This document shows positions 13,573 to 17,595 of a DNA stretch of 17,595 nt, one piece after another. Each line of letters starts with the position of its first letter. The stretch's first letter is position 1. The DNA is from Lachnoclostridium sp. UBA1434 (GTDB lineage Bacteria; Bacillota; Clostridia; Lachnospirales; Lachnospiraceae), in NCBI GenBank assembly GCA_002329645.1, contig DCTS01000024.1:1-17595 (forward strand), given 5' to 3'. The notes below the pieces were generated by a model. It saw only the letters and a program-made list of their open reading frames with translations, ran no database searches and was not told the origin of the DNA. The position numbers and the translations under genes are program-made.

Positions 13573-16500
13573 ATGAGTAAGAGAACAGATATCCACAAGG
13601 TACTAATCATAGGTTCGGGGCCGATAGTAATCGGTCAGGCATGCGAGTTTGACTATTCCGGAACACAGGCCTGCAAGGCGCTGAAGAAGCTGGGTTATAA
13701 AATCATTCTCGTAAACTCCAATCCCGCAACCATAATGACGGACACAACTACAGCTGACATAACCTATATTGAGCCTCTGAATGTTGAGAGATTAACACAG
13801 ATTATTGAAAAAGAAAGACCCGACGGTCTGCTCCCTAATCTGGGCGGACAATCAGGTCTAAATCTTTGTGCCGAGCTGTATAAGGCCGGAGTACTTAGTA
13901 AATACAACGTCAAGGTAATCGGAGTTCAGGTGGATGCCATAGAACGGGGAGAGGACCGGGTGGAATTTAAGAAAACCATGAACTCACTCGGGATAGAAAT
14001 GGCAAGGAGCGAGGTTGCCTACACTGTGGAGGAAGCCCGTATGATAGCCGAAAAACTGGGTTACCCCGTAGTAATTCGTCCTGCTTATACAATGGGCGGC
14101 ACCGGTGGAGGACTGGTTTATAATGTGGAAGAGCTTAAGGTAATAGTGGACAGAGGCCTTCAGGCAAGCCTTGTGGGACAGGTGCTTGTTGAGGAATCGG
14201 TCCTGGGCTGGGAGGAGCTTGAGCTGGAGGTGGTCCGGGACAGCACGGGCAAGATGATAACGGTATGCTTCATTGAGAATATCGATCCGATGGGTGTGCA
14301 TACGGGAGACTCCTTCTGCGCAGCGCCCATGCTGACTATATCAAAGGAGCTGCAGAACAGGCTCCAGGAGCAGGCTTATAAAATTGTGGATTCCATACAG
14401 GTAATCGGCGGAACCAATGTCCAGTTTGCCCATGATCCGAAGACGGGGAGAATTGTGGTAATTGAGATCAATCCAAGGACCTCGCGCTCCTCAGCCCTTG
14501 CTTCCAAGGCTACAGGCTTCCCCATAGCATTGGTATCCGCAATGCTTGCAGCCGGGCTTAATCTTAGCGACATCCCCTGCTCAAAATACGGAACCCTTGA
14601 TAAATATGTCCCGGACGGGGATTATGTTGTAATCAAGTTTGCCCGCTGGGCATTTGAAAAATTCAAGGGCGCAGAGGACAAGCTGGGAACACAGATGCGT
14701 GCTGTGGGAGAGGTAATGAGCATAGGCAAGACCTATAAGGAAGCCTTCCAGAAGGCAATACGCAGCCTGGAAACAGGACGCTACGGCTTAGGCGGAGCTA
14801 AGGGCTTCGGGCTTATGTCCAGGGAGGAATTACTTAACCTGCTCCATTTACCCTGCAGCGAAAGACAATTCATAATGTACGAAGCCTTAAGGAAGGGAGC
14901 CGACGTTGAGGAGCTTCATGAGCTTACCGGAATTAAGCATTATTTCATAGAGCAGATGAAGGAGCTTGTGGAAGAGGAGGAAGCCCTTAAAAAGTACCGG
15001 GGCAGCATCCCTCCTGCAAGCATGTTAAAAAATGCAAAGCAAAACGGATTCTCTGATAAATACTTAAGCAGCCTGCTGGACATTTCCGAAGACGAGATAA
15101 GAAGCGCAAGGCTTGAGGCCGGAATAAGGCAGGTTTGGGAAGGTGTCCATGTAAGCGGAACACAAAATGCAAGGTACTATTATTCTACGTATAATTCCGA
15201 AGAGGATACCCTTAAGGTATCCGACAAGCCCAAGGTAATGATCCTGGGCGGAGGCCCGAACCGCATCGGACAGGGCATTGAGTTTGACTATTGCTGCGTG
15301 CATGCGGCATTTGCATTAAGGGATATGGGTATTGAGACCATCATCGTCAACTGCAACCCGGAGACTGTTTCAACGGACTATGACACCTCGGATAAGCTGT
15401 ATTTTGAACCCCTTACCCTGGAGGATGTCTTAAGCATATATGAGAAGGAAAAGCCCCTTGGAGTAATTGCGCAATTCGGCGGGCAGACGCCCTTAAATCT
15501 TGCATCGCAGCTTAAGGCAAACGGAGTAAAAATACTTGGCACCACCCCTGAAACTATTGATCTGGCGGAGGACAGGGATCGCTTCCGTGAAATCATGGAG
15601 CGGCTTGGCATTCCGATGCCCGAATCGGGCATGGCTTCAACTGTGGAGGAAGCGCTGCAGGTGGCTCGAAAAATCGGTTATCCCGTCATGGTAAGACCCT
15701 CATATGTGCTTGGGGGAAGAGGAATGGAAATTGTCCACGACGATGAAAGCATGGAAATTTATATGAAGGCCGCTGTTGGCGTAACACCCGACAGGCCAAT
15801 ACTTATAGACCGCTTCCTTCATAATGCCCTTGAATGTGAAGCGGATGCCATTAGCGACGGCAATGACGCATTCGTGCCGGCTGTTATGGAGCACATAGAG
15901 CTTGCAGGAATCCACTCGGGGGATTCGGCCTGCGTCATCCCTTCGCTGCATATTTCAGAGGATAATCTTAAGGTCATTAAGGAGTATACGGTAAAGATTG
16001 CAAAGGAAATGAAGGTATGCGGCCTTATGAACATGCAGTATGCAATTGAGGACGGGAAGGTGTATGTGCTTGAAGCAAATCCCAGGGCCTCACGTACCGT
16101 GCCTCTGGTATCCAAGGTATGCAATATTAACATGGTCAGGCTTGCCACCCGGATAATAGTCGGAAGCCTGACGGGTGAGGCATCGCCGGTTCCTTCTCTT
16201 AAGGAGGGCAAGTTCTCGCATTTCGGCGTTAAGGAGGCCGTATTCCCGTTCAATATGTTCCCGGAGGTGGACCCGGTGCTTGGACCGGAAATGCGCTCCA
16301 CAGGCGAGGTGCTTGGTCTGGCCCAGACCTTCGGCGAAGCCTTTTACAAGGCCCAGGAGGCTACATCTACCAGGCTTCCTTTGTCCGGTACCGTACTGTT
16401 CAGCGTAAATGACAGGGATAAGCCGGAGCTTATTGAGATAGCAAAGGGCTTTTATGAATGCGGCTTTATGATAATGGCCACTGGAGGAACTTATGATTTA

Positions 16501-16791
16501 ATTACCTCCAACAGCATTCCTGCCGCGAAGATCAATAAGCTTTACCAGGGCAGGCCCAATATTCTGGATGCAATTGCAAACCGCCAGATAGACATAATTG
16601 TGAACACCCCGATAGACAAAAAGGGTGCACAGGATGACAGCTATATCAGGAAAGCGGCAATCAAGGGCGGCATATGCTATGTAACGACCATGGCGGCAGC
16701 CAGGGCTACCATAGAAGGAATTAAGGCGGCAAGGCGAAATGAGGGAAGCGTAAAATCACTTCAGGAGTTCCATAAGGATATAGACTATTAA
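13573..16791 (+). CDS. carB: Carbamoyl-phosphate synthase large subunit
   Basis: This 1072-residue protein is the full-length large subunit, which makes carbamoyl phosphate from bicarbonate, ammonia (from the CarA glutaminase) and two ATP for pyrimidine and arginine synthesis. Both halves are present: the N-terminal unit starts with IIGSGPIVIGQACEFDYSG and has an ATP-grasp loop GGTGGG (175-180); the second unit starts near 555 with ILGGGPNRIGQGIEFDY and has GGRGME (715-720). An oligomerisation domain separates them (about 400-550). From about 939 to the end is an MGS-like allosteric domain (ATGGTYDLI near 968-976), so effector control is likely. AGGAGGT at 13562-13568 precedes ATG. No carA flanks it on either side, so the small subunit must be encoded elsewhere. 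Confidence 0.97.
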   Translation: MSKRTDIHKVLIIGSGPIVIGQACEFDYSGTQACKALKKLGYKIILVNSNPATIMTDTTTADITYIEPLNVERLTQIIEKERPDGLLPNLGGQSGLNLCAELYKAGVLSKYNVKVIGVQVDAIERGEDRVEFKKTMNSLGIEMARSEVAYTVEEARMIAEKLGYPVVIRPAYTMGGTGGGLVYNVEELKVIVDRGLQASLVGQVLVEESVLGWEELELEVVRDSTGKMITVCFIENIDPMGVHTGDSFCAAPMLTISKELQNRLQEQAYKIVDSIQVIGGTNVQFAHDPKTGRIVVIEINPRTSRSSALASKATGFPIALVSAMLAAGLNLSDIPCSKYGTLDKYVPDGDYVVIKFARWAFEKFKGAEDKLGTQMRAVGEVMSIGKTYKEAFQKAIRSLETGRYGLGGAKGFGLMSREELLNLLHLPCSERQFIMYEALRKGADVEELHELTGIKHYFIEQMKELVEEEEALKKYRGSIPPASMLKNAKQNGFSDKYLSSLLDISEDEIRSARLEAGIRQVWEGVHVSGTQNARYYYSTYNSEEDTLKVSDKPKVMILGGGPNRIGQGIEFDYCCVHAAFALRDMGIETIIVNCNPETVSTDYDTSDKLYFEPLTLEDVLSIYEKEKPLGVIAQFGGQTPLNLASQLKANGVKILGTTPETIDLAEDRDRFREIMERLGIPMPESGMASTVEEALQVARKIGYPVMVRPSYVLGGRGMEIVHDDESMEIYMKAAVGVTPDRPILIDRFLHNALECEADAISDGNDAFVPAVMEHIELAGIHSGDSACVIPSLHISEDNLKVIKEYTVKIAKEMKVCGLMNMQYAIEDGKVYVLEANPRASRTVPLVSKVCNINMVRLATRIIVGSLTGEASPVPSLKEGKFSHFGVKEAVFPFNMFPEVDPVLGPEMRSTGEVLGLAQTFGEAFYKAQEATSTRLPLSGTVLFSVNDRDKPELIEIAKGFYECGFMIMATGGTYDLITSNSIPAAKINKLYQGRPNILDAIANRQIDIIVNTPIDKKGAQDDSYIRKAAIKGGICYVTTMAAARATIEGIKAARRNEGSVKSLQEFHKDIDY

Positions 16792-16923
16792 ACCCGCAAG
16801 GGACATCGTTCACACTCTCTGCCAAAGAAATTACGGCGGTGGAATATTGGCTTGTCATACCGAATATATTTAAAAGAGCCATTATGGCGGAACAACCTTT
16901 ATTTCATGGCAGGGAGTGATATT

Positions 16924-17595
16924 GTGGCCGACTATAAAAGAATGGTGTCCTATATGTATATTTACGAGAACGGCGTCAAGAAGAAGAATGCAGGTTATGC
17001 GCGCATCGAGGAGCGGGACGGTGAGTGTAAAATCACCTTACACATGCAGCTTCCCGGCTTGTCGGACAGCATTTTCCCAACATATCTCATACAAAGAAAG
17101 TCGGATAATCTGGAGCTTGTATATCTCGGTGATTCGATATTAAAAAATCAGGTTATGGACAGTAAGCATCATACAGGCACCTTAAATGTAATGGGGTCAG
17201 GCTATGATATGTCGGACATGGGGGGCATCCTGCTGTTTTTAGATGAGAACACATTTTTTGCCACGGAATGGGATGACAAGCCAGTAATTCTCCATGAAAT
17301 TCTGGAGGCCCTTAAGCCTGCCGGAAGAAGGGCGGCAGCAGTGCCTGCAATGGCGGCAGATGCTGACAATTCTGCGACTTTTCCCTTATATAAGCTGCCA
17401 AGGGGATGGAAAATCATTGAGAGGCGTGAATCCGAACGTGCCGGCACAGCCTCCGACCCTTGGGATTTGGTAAGAAGGTATATTGAAACGCAGATGGATA
17501 AAGACGGGCAGACCGGTGAAGCAACCGGGGAGCAGGCAGAAGAACCTGACGAAGTCTTATCCGGGGAGCGTCCGGATGCCGGGCAGGGAGTATCT
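16924..17595 (+). CDS. Hypothetical protein, possibly DUF6128 family (3' end outside window)
   Basis: The frame from GTG 16924 stays open to the last base (224 codons), so the gene is cut by the window end. AGGGAG at 16911-16916 lies seven bases upstream. The N-terminal 125 residues start ADYKRMVSYMYIYENGVKKK and look like a mixed alpha/beta domain with no catalytic motif I can name; it resembles the Lachnospiraceae proteins called DUF6128, from memory and not checked. Residues about 126-150 are alanine-rich (GRRAAAVPAMAADA), then comes YKLPRGWKIIERRE and DPWDLVRRYIETQ, and the visible end is a glutamate, aspartate and glycine-rich disordered stretch. No signal peptide or membrane segment is seen. 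Its 132-base upstream gap after carB has no clear terminator, so it may be co-transcribed with carB. Confidence 0.8.
   Translation, partial: MADYKRMVSYMYIYENGVKKKNAGYARIEERDGECKITLHMQLPGLSDSIFPTYLIQRKSDNLELVYLGDSILKNQVMDSKHHTGTLNVMGSGYDMSDMGGILLFLDENTFFATEWDDKPVILHEILEALKPAGRRAAAVPAMAADADNSATFPLYKLPRGWKIIERRESERAGTASDPWDLVRRYIETQMDKDGQTGEATGEQAEEPDEVLSGERPDAGQGVS

Noticed and set aside
16852..16880. TTGTCA as a promoter for the last gene
   Set aside because: No -10 element lies at the required distance; TATATT is only seven bases downstream.
16916..17143. A 75-residue frame at the start of the last gene
   Set aside because: It is out of frame with the long open frame from 16924, which has the ribosome binding site and runs to the window end.

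Overview
The window looks like a chromosomal housekeeping segment from an anaerobic, spore-forming member of the Bacillota, class Clostridia, most like Lachnospiraceae. The evidence is gene content and gene order: a YaaO-type decarboxylase, a nucleotide kinase, YaaR, HolB, RicT and TrmN6 in a row (the Bacillus yaaO-yabB order with gaps), spore maturation genes spmA and spmB, AbrB, TatD-RsmA, strong AGGAGG-type ribosome binding sites, and moderate GC judged by eye to be in the mid-40s percent. No transposase, integrase, phage gene, CRISPR array, tRNA or rRNA was seen.

Layout. 1-408 is the 3' end of a GGDEF diguanylate cyclase gene. 453-5782 is a tightly packed plus-strand cluster: a PLP-dependent Orn/Lys/Arg decarboxylase-like protein with an internal octapeptide repeat, a guanylate kinase-like protein where Bacillus has thymidylate kinase, YaaR, DNA polymerase III delta', RicT and TrmN6. 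The last three overlap one another. 5826-7352 encodes a membrane-anchored TPR protein with a MORN-like C-terminal part. A bidirectional terminator separates it from abrB on the minus strand (7464-7721). A 318-base AT-rich divergent region with repeated motifs and inverted repeats separates abrB from spmA and spmB (8040-9247).

From 9426 to 11635 two overlapping genes form a compact AmmeMemoRadiSam module: a MEMO-AMMECR1 fusion protein and its radical SAM partner. tatD and rsmA follow (11744-13390) behind their own predicted promoter, with an unusual ribosome binding site arrangement at tatD. carB (13573-16791) stands without carA and has a candidate operator over its promoter. The window ends inside an acidic hypothetical protein (16924-17595).

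The genes mostly serve replication, rRNA and tRNA modification, nucleotide supply and sporulation. The least understood parts are the AmmeMemoRadiSam pair, the TPR/MORN protein, the kinase in the tmk position and the terminal hypothetical gene. All functional calls come from reading motifs in the sequence; no database search was run.
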